Assembly: GCA_003249255.1 (NCBI GenBank)
Contig: QKJP01000048.1
Coordinates: 248,001 to 312,000, forward strand
Direction: 5' to 3'
DNA: 64,000 nucleotides
Origin: Bacteroidales bacterium
GTDB lineage: Bacteria; Bacteroidota; Bacteroidia; Bacteroidales; Marinilabiliaceae
In this document: positions 27,562 to 34,821 of the stretch, piece by piece
How the letters are laid out: each line of letters begins with the position of its first letter
Position numbering within the stretch: position 1 is the stretch's first letter
Position numbers and translations under genes: made by a program
The notes under the pieces: model-generated
Database searches by the model: none
Told to the model about the DNA's origin: nothing
Seen by the model: only the letters and a program-made list of their open reading frames with translations

Positions 27562-28858
27562 TCCAAATACATATTTCCAGTCCGCTCTGCAAAAGATAAA
27601 GGATTACTTGTTTGGTCGTATGAGCCAGCCTCAACAGCACTCGTACGAACGTGACTTGCTGAAAGACGCCTTTGAATCTGATGCCATTGATGGTTTATCG
27701 ATGTTAAGCGAAGATGAGTTTGAAAAAGACCTGGCTTTTCTTCAACAGCAACTTCCCGGCACAAAAAAAAAGAACCATAAGGTAATCTTTGCATTAGCTG
27801 CTACATTGTTAGCAATTACAGGTGCGATTAGTATTTTAACCTTGCTCACTAATGATGACGAGGTGATGCTAAGTGATTCCGGCACAAAAACTAAAAAAGA
27901 AATTACAAGTACCGCAGAATTAGAAGACTCTATTTATGAAAGTGCTAAGAAAACAGAAAGGGTTAGTCCTGAAGAAAACAATACTGAGGAAGCGTTAATT
28001 CTCCAAGAACCACTTATGCCACCTCCTGGCGAACCGAAAGCTGAAGTGGAAAGAAAAGCTTCTGCCACTCCGCTGGAAAAACCGGTTTCTTCCAAGAAGA
28101 AAGGCCGCATTAAAGTAAAACTTCCGCGCGTACAAGTGGCTCCGGCTCCTGTTGAACAAGAAGACGGGTTTGAGAAAACACCATTTCTCATTAAGGGTGA
28201 AGTGCAAGACAGGGAAACCGGACAAGCACTACAAGGCGTAACTGTAATTAAAGAAGGCACTAACCAAACTGAATTCACTGGTGCGGCCGGCATTTTCACA
28301 ACTGAAGCAGAATACGATGACATTTTAACTTTTAGCCTGAAAGGCTATAAAAGTGAACATTTCAGAATTAAAGATTCGCATGAAAACCTAATTGTACATT
28401 TAGAGCCCATTGAAGAAGAAACGATCACGAATACAAGCTTAGCCATGCTTAAGGAGGTAACGGAAGAAGAAATGAGTGCAGAGTCTGAAGCTGATGAAGA
28501 CCAATCTTACAGCCATCGCATACCTTCTACCTTGTACGAAGCAATGGCTCATCAACTGAGCGACACAGGCTTAGTTAAAAGAGCGGAACCACCACTTCCA
28601 AAAAAAGAATACATCGAGTATATCCAGAAGAAAATCAAAGAGAAGATACCTACTATCAATTATGAATCTTTTGTACTGATCTTACACATTGACACGGCCG
28701 GTATAGTTTCTGATGTTGAGTTTAAGGATGATGTAAAACCGTACGAAAAAAACATCATTGATTCTATATTTAAAGGTGAAGAAAAATGGGAACCGGCAAA
28801 ATCCAGAAATGAAGATGCTGCGGAAGATAAAGTCAGATTAAAACTTAAACTCAATTAA
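27554..28858 (+). CDS. Single-pass membrane protein with CarboxypepD_reg-like and TonB-C-like domains; possible anti-sigma partner
   Basis: A 434-residue product from ATG 27554, overlapping the sigma stop by 8 bases. Order of parts: a polar cytoplasmic segment of about 73 residues with no zinc-finger (HxxxCxxC) motif, one TM helix (77-98), and an acidic/Pro-rich periplasmic linker with a basic VKLPRVQVAPAP patch. A CarboxypepD_reg-like domain follows at about 208-285 (IKGEVQDRETGQALQGVTVI). The last ~90 residues resemble a TonB C-terminal domain (ILHIDTAGIVSDVEF ... EEKWEPAKS). The plan resembles an anti-sigma sensor crossed with a TonB-like protein. Translational coupling supports a role in controlling the sigma factor, which is inference; the TonB-C match is by eye. 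Confidence 0.7.
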   Translation: MTNPNTYFQSALQKIKDYLFGRMSQPQQHSYERDLLKDAFESDAIDGLSMLSEDEFEKDLAFLQQQLPGTKKKNHKVIFALAATLLAITGAISILTLLTNDDEVMLSDSGTKTKKEITSTAELEDSIYESAKKTERVSPEENNTEEALILQEPLMPPPGEPKAEVERKASATPLEKPVSSKKKGRIKVKLPRVQVAPAPVEQEDGFEKTPFLIKGEVQDRETGQALQGVTVIKEGTNQTEFTGAAGIFTTEAEYDDILTFSLKGYKSEHFRIKDSHENLIVHLEPIEEETITNTSLAMLKEVTEEEMSAESEADEDQSYSHRIPSTLYEAMAHQLSDTGLVKRAEPPLPKKEYIEYIQKKIKEKIPTINYESFVLILHIDTAGIVSDVEFKDDVKPYEKNIIDSIFKGEEKWEPAKSRNEDAAEDKVRLKLKLN

Positions 28859-28860
28859 TC

Positions 28861-29277
28861 ATGACTTTAAAATCAATTCTCTGCCTGTCGGTTCTCTTTC
28901 TGCTATTGGCTTGTAAACCGGAAGATATTATTCGCAAATATGAAACCGTTAATGGTGATTTTCAGTTATCAGAACTTAACGCACCGGCATTTCCTTTTGC
29001 TCAAGAGCTTGACAAAAACGCAATTAGTATCACTTTCGACACCGACGAATCGTATCTTTTAAAACTTTCTGAACAAAGCTGCGAGGGTGAATACTCAGCT
29101 TCAGAATCCGGAGCTTTCATTTTATTTAATTCAAATTGTACTGATAGAGTTTGTGATTCTGATTGGGATTTATACGTGATAACCCTTCTGTCAAAAGTAG
29201 TTAAGTACAAGGAAATGAGCTCTCAAGTAATTCTATATATTGATGATGAAAATTATTTTCAATTAAAAAAAGAATAA
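28861..29277 (+). CDS. Small lipoprotein, unknown function
   Basis: A 138-residue product with a lipoprotein signal peptide (SILCLSVLFLLLAC, acylated Cys18). It then has a soluble beta-rich domain with three further Cys (SCEGEYSASES, NCTDRVCDSDWD) that could pair as disulfides in the periplasm. I do not recognise the family; the fold may be lipocalin-like, which is a guess. It starts 2 bases after the preceding gene and so belongs to the ECF sigma operon, making it a candidate sensor or target of that system. Confidence 0.65.
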   Translation: MTLKSILCLSVLFLLLACKPEDIIRKYETVNGDFQLSELNAPAFPFAQELDKNAISITFDTDESYLLKLSEQSCEGEYSASESGAFILFNSNCTDRVCDSDWDLYVITLLSKVVKYKEMSSQVILYIDDENYFQLKKE

Positions 29278-29439
29278 TAACTTTATTATGCTAAAAATAA
29301 TAGACTGATAGGCAAATAAGTCATTTGATCGATAGATCTTTAGGTTAATTGGGATAAGACCATTTTACAAATTGCTAAATATAACTAACTTATCACTTCA
29401 ATAAAGTAAATTCACAAAAACTTAAAAACTCAAATCAAT

Positions 29440-30051
29440 ATGAAAAAAGTATTCATCGCATTAGCAGCATTGGCAATTTCGGCCAGTTCGATGGCTCAGG
29501 ATAGATTTGCATTAGGTATCAAAACCGGCTTTAACTCTACTAACATTCAATTAAGTGATGCCAGTGAAGAATTGCAAAATATAGATTTTAAAACAGAAGC
29601 TAAAAACGGTTTTTTATTTGGTGCTTATGCCAGATTAAAATTAGTGGGTAATTTATCTTTCCAGCCGGAGATTTATTATGCCAAGAAAAGTGCCAATTAC
29701 AAATATTTGGGAGGAAATGATGGAATTGACATTCACTCCTGGGATATTCCTTTATTAGCTCACCTTACTGTCTTAGATTTAGAGGTTCTAAAAGTATATG
29801 GGATTGCCGGCCCAGTAGCATCCTACAATGCAAAAACAGTAACCGACTTACCTGATCCTGATGACTTAAAAGCAGAAGCTGAAGTAAAAAAAGCGAACTG
29901 GACATTTAATGCAGGAGTAGGATTAGATGTTTGGAAACTTTCGGCAGATGTACGTTACGAATGGGGTATTGTTGATATTTCTACTATAAATATTGGACAA
30001 AGAACCAACGTTCTTACCTTCTCTTTAGCTTACAGGTTATTTGGAATCTAG
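29440..30051 (+). CDS. Outer-membrane beta-barrel protein (PorT-like family)
   Basis: A 203-residue product with a signal peptide (VFIALAALAISASSMAQ) and an eight-strand-like barrel pattern typical of the 'outer membrane beta-barrel' family in Bacteroidota: FALGIKTGFNSTNI, LFGAYARLKLVGNLSFQPEI, the SWDIPLLAHL strand, LKVYGIAGPVASYN, and the end FSLAYRLFGI. Substrate and role unknown. It is 162 bases after the ECF operon's last gene on the same strand, so it could be read through or have its own promoter. Confidence 0.75.
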   Translation: MKKVFIALAALAISASSMAQDRFALGIKTGFNSTNIQLSDASEELQNIDFKTEAKNGFLFGAYARLKLVGNLSFQPEIYYAKKSANYKYLGGNDGIDIHSWDIPLLAHLTVLDLEVLKVYGIAGPVASYNAKTVTDLPDPDDLKAEAEVKKANWTFNAGVGLDVWKLSADVRYEWGIVDISTINIGQRTNVLTFSLAYRLFGI

Positions 30052-30212
30052 CAACAGAACATTTAAGAGTTGTGCAATCGATAGTACAACTCTTAAGTTA
30101 ACAACTGTACGGTTGCAATTATGCTTTACAAATAGCTATTGATAAAACGTTAAATTCATTAACTACGAAAGTCATAAAAAGCGAAAATCATAAACCTAAA
30201 AATTTAACTTAT

Positions 30213-30500
30213 ATGAAATCTATCAACCCAGCAATGTATATTGGAGTTGTAATGCACACCATTATTACATTAAGTTTTTTTGGCGACCCCGACTATTCAT
30301 TTCTTGCTTATTTTGTAGGAGCTATTGTAATTGCAAACCTAATTGGCATTGCACTCATTGCCGCAAATAATAAAAAATTAGGGGCATGGATTTTCCTTAT
30401 TTCATCGGCCATACTTGTACCCATTGGATTTATAGGTGCTATGGGTGCCAGAAAAATATTAGACGAAGAGAAGCAAAAAGAATTTTACACTAACAATTAA
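30213..30500 (+). CDS. Small membrane protein, three TM helices, unknown function
   Basis: A 95-residue hydrophobic product with helices at about 7-25, 30-52 and 58-80, and a charged C-terminal tail (KILDEEKQKEFYTNN). No family recognised. Start ATG 30213. The next gene begins 86 bases downstream after a palindromic repeat. Confidence 0.5.
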   Translation: MKSINPAMYIGVVMHTIITLSFFGDPDYSFLAYFVGAIVIANLIGIALIAANNKKLGAWIFLISSAILVPIGFIGAMGARKILDEEKQKEFYTNN

Positions 30501-30502
30501 AT

Positions 30503-30586
30503 ACATTAAACAACCACGCAAAAGACCTCATTCACAGGGAAATGATTAAATTTCCTTTGGAGTCTTTGCGTGAAAATTACATACAC
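30503..30586 (+). repeat. Palindromic repeat element immediately upstream of a start codon (copy 1)
   Basis: CACGCAAAAGAC (30515-30526) and GTCTTTGCGTG (30562-30572) are inverted with one bulge and flank a 35-base loop. The element ends in GAAAATTACATACAC right at the ATG of the next gene. A second copy with the same ends lies at 34037-34134 upstream of another gene. It belongs to the 'cgcaaag / ctttgcg' repeat family A. Confidence 0.65.
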
Positions 30587-30973
30587 ATGAACAAAACTTT
30601 TAAACCCAGTCAGAAATTTGTGAATCAGCAATTTCTTTTTGCAGCTATTTTATTAGGATTAGGTGTATTTGCCCTGGCTTCTGTTGGAAAACCACATGGC
30701 ATTGGAATGGGGATTCTATTTTTAGTCCTTGCTTTCTCCCATAAAAACAGGGAGATGATTAAAATGATGGACAACAACATGGAAGTGAAACTCGCACCAC
30801 TAGCCTCGACTCAATACATCAAGTATTCTGACATTGACAAAGTGGAAAGAGTGAACGAAAAAAAGATTTTTGTGCATTACAAAGCTGGCGACAAAACTAA
30901 AAAATTACGTGTTCCTGTTCACATGATGGAACCCAAAGATCTTACCGATTTTTTAAGTGCAATTGAAAAATAG
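30587..30973 (+). CDS. Small membrane protein with TM hairpin and PH-like soluble part
   Basis: A 128-residue product. I choose ATG 30587 (MNKTFKPSQKF) instead of an earlier in-frame ATG at 30542, because the bases in between are a palindromic repeat also found at 34037-34134. Two TM helices (about 14-34 and 38-54) are followed by about 70 residues with beta pattern and a C-terminal amphipathic helix (MMEPKDLTDFLSAIEK), resembling the PH-like domains of small bacterial membrane proteins. The plan resembles the protein at 3265-3726. Function unknown. Confidence 0.55.
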   Translation: MNKTFKPSQKFVNQQFLFAAILLGLGVFALASVGKPHGIGMGILFLVLAFSHKNREMIKMMDNNMEVKLAPLASTQYIKYSDIDKVERVNEKKIFVHYKAGDKTKKLRVPVHMMEPKDLTDFLSAIEK

Positions 30974-31033
30974 ATGATTAAAAACAATCTTAAACTTTGG
31001 TAAATGGTTTCGGCCATTTACCTTTTTTTTGCC

Positions 31034-31692
31034 ATGAACCATTTATACATCATCCTAACCTTTGGGTTATTCCTAATGCAACCCTCCTCTCACAACGACA
31101 GTTTTAGCATCCAATTAGAAGAGGGCTGGGAGCAAACAGTCACATACAATGGCCTGGATTTTCAGTTTCACTTTTATATTTATGATAAAAACTCTGAACC
31201 TCATTTAATAAATGATGCTCACCTTAGTATTTTAAAAGACAAAAAACATGTTGCTTGGTTTGGTTGGGATAACGAGGAAAACAAACTCTCCCATTCGCCA
31301 TTGATTAGAGACAGTCTATTATTCAGCTTTTCAAAAACAGACGAAAACTATTTTTTTCAATTGAACCTGCAAAGCTAAACAAACAATTCACTCTCGAAGG
31401 TGGAAAAGAGGCGGCCACAGCCATGATTCAGGATCTAGAAATTGAGTTAACAGATTGGTTTCTTGAAGAAGGTTGGGACGTTTACAATAATCCTGAACCC
31501 CAATACTTTTCAAACGTGGATTACACTCTTACAGCAAGTATCGACACGCTAATTGTTAACTCCACGTTTTCGAGCCGTGAGTTAGAATCAACGCCGCACA
31601 TTATACCTATTGGCAATTACGAAATAAAAGTCCTTTCTAAATCATTTAATCATCAGCAACAGTACATTTCAATGATTGTACGAGAGAAGTAA
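31034..31692 (+). pseudogene. Secreted protein gene interrupted by a one-base frameshift in a T tract
   Basis: Two pieces lie in different frames. The first starts at ATG 31034 with a signal peptide (YIILTFGLFLMQPSS) and reads through DENYFFQL before a stop at 31376-31378. The second frame stays open from before the T tract at 31351-31357 to a stop at 31690-31692 (SIEPAKLNKQFTLEGG, MIQDLEIELTDWFLEEG, VLSKSFNHQQQYISMIV). Adding one T to the seven-T run joins DENYFF to SIEPAKLNK and gives one product of about 219 residues. It is either a recent disruption, a sequencing slip or polymerase slippage. Function unknown; the second half is a beta-rich soluble domain. Confidence 0.6.
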
Positions 31693-31750
31693 ACGTAAAA
31701 CTTTGCGCCCTTTGCGATTCTCTCAGCTCCCGCTGCGGTTAAAACCACCA

Positions 31751-33343
31751 TCAATAATAATACTTATAAAATTCAGGATCATACATCTTAAATAACTCAC
31801 CCAGCAAGGCATAGCAAGTTTCAGCACTTCCGTCATTCATGCGGCGCAACCAAAAACCAACGGCTACATACAATCCATCTCGTTGAGTATGGTCATTGCC
31901 TTCGGTGAGTTTATGTTTAAGCAAGTAGTTTTTATAAAATATGAGCATACCGTATTCCAATTTTCCAAAATCACTAAGAGCTTGCTGATAATCTTTCAAC
32001 AACTGCTCTTCCCCAACAACATTATGCATGTTCTCATATATTCCACAATAAGCCTTTAGCATATCTGCATAATGCTTGTAAAAATCCTGTAGGGAGAAAT
32101 AACCCCGTTCATCCAATTGCAGTCCAACATTAAAAAAACGAGTAAGCTTTTGAGGATCAATCACTGAATCTGTCGATACATAATCAAGTAATGAATTAGA
32201 ATGAAACTGCCCATTGTCGTCGTGATACTCTATTTTCTGCTCACTTATCTCCATTTTACCAAGGCCCTCTGCATACAAATCTTTTGGAATATGCGCATCC
32301 TTACAACTAAATTCGAAAAGAAAATCTAATAAGTTTGTAACAGAAAATAAATCTTTCAAAGAAGGCATCGCCACCCAACTACCTCCTTGCTTACTAACTG
32401 ATGTTACAAACTTGCGTCCTTTATCTTCATGCGTAGACGAATAACTTGAATTAAACTCAATGGTTATGCTATCATTGGTTTGCCATACTGCCTGGCGATG
32501 ACGATCTAGCAAAGGAAAACTCGCACTTTTTACAATACCGGAATCTTTTGCGTCATAAACTTGTAAGCTATTCATTTGGCCTTCATAAGTCGCATAAGAT
32601 TGCACAAACCAAGCTTCTCCAGAAGAATTAAACGAAGGCAAATCCAACATCGAAGTACTTTCTCCGGTGTTAAAATTCAGGAAATAACACAGATCATATT
32701 CGCCATAACAAGAACCGTCAAAGAGGTAAGAACTAATTTGAGGATACCAGCCGGCAAACATCACTTGGCAATCACCGCTTAATTTGATCGTTGCATAGTC
32801 TCCATTTGCTAATTTCAAGAACAACTCATTATTTTCTCCTCCTTTAGCTTCCAATTCAGGATATTCTGAAATCAGACACAAGTTTTGAAGTACTTCCAGA
32901 GAAAATTCTTTTTTATCGGCATATAAATCAGCTCCAAACACAAAGCCTTTTTCCCAATTCTTATAATTTGGGTCTATCACCACTTCATACCAATTATCAA
33001 TATGGCCATTAATGGTATCTCTTTGAAGGATATCTTTGATATAAACCCCTCGTCCAAATCTTAAATGATTGCTGGTGGTATCAGAATTGATTGGTGAATT
33101 TCTTAACAGATAACCGGATTTATTACTTATAATTGCCGGAAAAAGACTGTCCGGGTGAAAATCTTTTATTGGTTCATTAACGACCAATGAATCTGTAACT
33201 TGCTGTTTGATTTTCTCAATTGTATCAACCTTACATTCAGTAGAATCATCAACTTTACAACTCTCTTGTGTTTTTTGATTCGGAGATGTACAGCTTTGCA
33301 GTATAAGCAATACAACAAGTAAAGGTTTAAAGATAAAGCGCAT
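31751..33343 (-). CDS. Lipoprotein with SH3-like N-terminal domain, unknown function
   Basis: A 530-residue product with a lipoprotein signal (LVVLLILQSC, Cys18) and a charged linker. At about 68-135 there is a bacterial SH3-like segment (NKSGYLLRNSPI ... VYIKDIL ... NWYEVVI ... KGFVFGADLY), as in cell-wall or ligand-binding SH3b domains. A beta-rich middle part (WYPQISSYLFDGSCYGEYDL) and a helical C-terminal third complete it. No enzyme motif seen. It is alone on this strand between plus-strand genes. Probably an envelope sensor or structural protein; this is only inference. Confidence 0.55.
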   Translation of the reverse strand: MRFIFKPLLVVLLILQSCTSPNQKTQESCKVDDSTECKVDTIEKIKQQVTDSLVVNEPIKDFHPDSLFPAIISNKSGYLLRNSPINSDTTSNHLRFGRGVYIKDILQRDTINGHIDNWYEVVIDPNYKNWEKGFVFGADLYADKKEFSLEVLQNLCLISEYPELEAKGGENNELFLKLANGDYATIKLSGDCQVMFAGWYPQISSYLFDGSCYGEYDLCYFLNFNTGESTSMLDLPSFNSSGEAWFVQSYATYEGQMNSLQVYDAKDSGIVKSASFPLLDRHRQAVWQTNDSITIEFNSSYSSTHEDKGRKFVTSVSKQGGSWVAMPSLKDLFSVTNLLDFLFEFSCKDAHIPKDLYAEGLGKMEISEQKIEYHDDNGQFHSNSLLDYVSTDSVIDPQKLTRFFNVGLQLDERGYFSLQDFYKHYADMLKAYCGIYENMHNVVGEEQLLKDYQQALSDFGKLEYGMLIFYKNYLLKHKLTEGNDHTQRDGLYVAVGFWLRRMNDGSAETCYALLGELFKMYDPEFYKYYY

Positions 33344-33516
33344 TGAAATTTATTATGATTGTAAACTTTCACTTAACGTCCGCAATAAAATTTATGGAAA
33401 TCTTATAAGAATTACGTCAAAAACTCAACACAGATAAACAACGGTTTATAATAATTTTGTCACCGTGCTACTCTGTGTTGAAATAAATATGCACAAAAAC
33501 GGATATGCACAAACCT

Positions 33517-33909
33517 TTAATAACTAAATGTAAAAAACAGATCGTTTGATTGATAAATCGTTCCATCTTCAAGCTTTACCTCTATCTCTTTAAAGCTTAC
33601 TGTATCACCTTTTTTCTGAGCTTTGATAAGATCCCTAACCTCTTTCGAGAGTTTGTAACCTTCCACATTAATCGTTTTCAGTTCTCCATTGGAGTTAACT
33701 TCTACAGTATACTTTGTCACTTCACATTTAATATCTTCATCTGAAAGCGAAGCAAAAAGCCCGGTTTGTGCTATGAGCACATTTCGACTGATTTCACCTC
33801 CTGTTTTGTTTGCTATTTTTGCAACAGGCTTTGCAGAATCTTCATTATTCTGTGCCATTGCCCCATAATTAAACAACAATACGAGCATTAAAAAAAATGT
33901 AGATTTCAT
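33517..33909 (-). CDS. Secreted protein resembling the GldM C-terminal domain alone
   Basis: A 130-residue product. ATG 33909 starts directly at the signal peptide (FFLMLVLLFNYGAMAQ); an earlier in-frame start at 33936 adds nine residues. After a short acidic spacer the sequence KPVAKIANKTGGEISRNVL, with VTKYTVEV, a Gly-Tyr-Lys-Leu turn, VRDLIKAQKKGDTVSFKEI and a final beta strand, follows the pattern of the last periplasmic domain of GldM/PorM, the rotating shaft of the type IX motor. There is no TM anchor or other GldM domain here. Whether it docks on T9SS parts is inference; the resemblance is by eye. Confidence 0.5.
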   Translation of the reverse strand: MKSTFFLMLVLLFNYGAMAQNNEDSAKPVAKIANKTGGEISRNVLIAQTGLFASLSDEDIKCEVTKYTVEVNSNGELKTINVEGYKLSKEVRDLIKAQKKGDTVSFKEIEVKLEDGTIYQSNDLFFTFSY

Positions 33910-34036
33910 GGTAGGAAACGATTTAGTTTTCATCATTGGTTTGAATTTTATAAAAATTAGACCTTAAAAGTATAGTATCCTTTGATATTCTATATCATAT
34001 AGATTGTTATTTTTGTTAATCAAAACCAAATCATTA

Positions 34037-34134
34037 CACATTAAACAACCATGCAAAAAGCTTTACTCACAAGAGTCCCGGTAGCTATTGGGAGATTATT
34101 TTCTTATGCGTCTTTGCGTGAAAATTATTAACAC
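34037..34134 (+). repeat. Palindromic repeat element immediately upstream of a start codon (copy 2)
   Basis: Starts ACATTAAACAACCATGCAAA and ends CGTCTTTGCGTGAAAATTAT before the ATG at 34135, the same two ends as copy 1 (30503-30586). The interior differs and contains CCCGGTAGCTATTGGG, itself a degenerate palindrome resembling CCCGATAGCTATCGGG at 56209-56224. Confidence 0.65.
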
Positions 34135-34674
34135 ATGAAAAAACTTTCACTTTTACTACTTCTTAGTTTTTGCATTATTAATTTAAAGGCTTCTAATCAA
34201 GAGAAAATTAAACTTGTATTAACAGAAACTTTCACTGCATTAAAAAACCTGGATAAAGGCGGTTCTAAAAACATTCAAAACCTCTTTTTATCAGAAGATG
34301 ATGTAAACGTTATCGTTCAGGATTCCGGTTATTACAATCATCCAAAAACAAGCGAAGAACTTATCAGAAGAACCATAAAAGAAATGACTTCAAAAAACTT
34401 AGCAGAGTTAGAAGAAGTTAAGAAAGAAGCCCTTGAGAAACATAAGGTCAAATGGAAAAAAATAAAGTTTGTAGGTTTTTTCTACAAAGAGCCTGTAAAA
34501 GACAAAGTTTATGACGGCCTTATAATGTTTGAATATAAGGGCAAACGTTATGGTATTGAGACTGCAATCCTTATGGTAGAGGATAAATTCAAACTGGCTT
34601 ATTTACAAGATCTATATCAAACGGATAAAGATTATAGCCGGAATGCTAAGTTGATGTTTATATCGGAATTGTAA
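34135..34674 (+). CDS. Secreted protein, unknown function
   Basis: A 179-residue product with signal peptide (LSLLLLLSFCIINLKAS) and a mostly helical, Lys/Glu-rich body (KEALEKHKVKWKKIKFVGFF). A short beta region follows (YDGLIMFEYKGKRYGIETAI), which has the look of a DUF4878/NTF2-like periplasmic domain, though I cannot confirm that. Start ATG 34135 follows directly on a palindromic repeat. The next gene is about 150 bases downstream. Confidence 0.5.
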   Translation: MKKLSLLLLLSFCIINLKASNQEKIKLVLTETFTALKNLDKGGSKNIQNLFLSEDDVNVIVQDSGYYNHPKTSEELIRRTIKEMTSKNLAELEEVKKEALEKHKVKWKKIKFVGFFYKEPVKDKVYDGLIMFEYKGKRYGIETAILMVEDKFKLAYLQDLYQTDKDYSRNAKLMFISEL

Positions 34675-34821
34675 CATTCGGAACTTTTTTTAACAGAAAA
34701 AATTCTGACTACCTACTTCTGTAAAAATTTATAGAACTACGAAAAGCACTAAAATCACGAAAAGATGAAATGGTTAACATTTTACTTTCGTACACTTTTA
34801 ACCCCCTTAAGATTAACCGAT

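Noticed and set aside
30542-30586. The earlier in-frame ATG of the 30587-30973 gene as true start
   Set aside because: The extra 15 codons consist of the palindromic repeat that also lies upstream of the gene at 34135.
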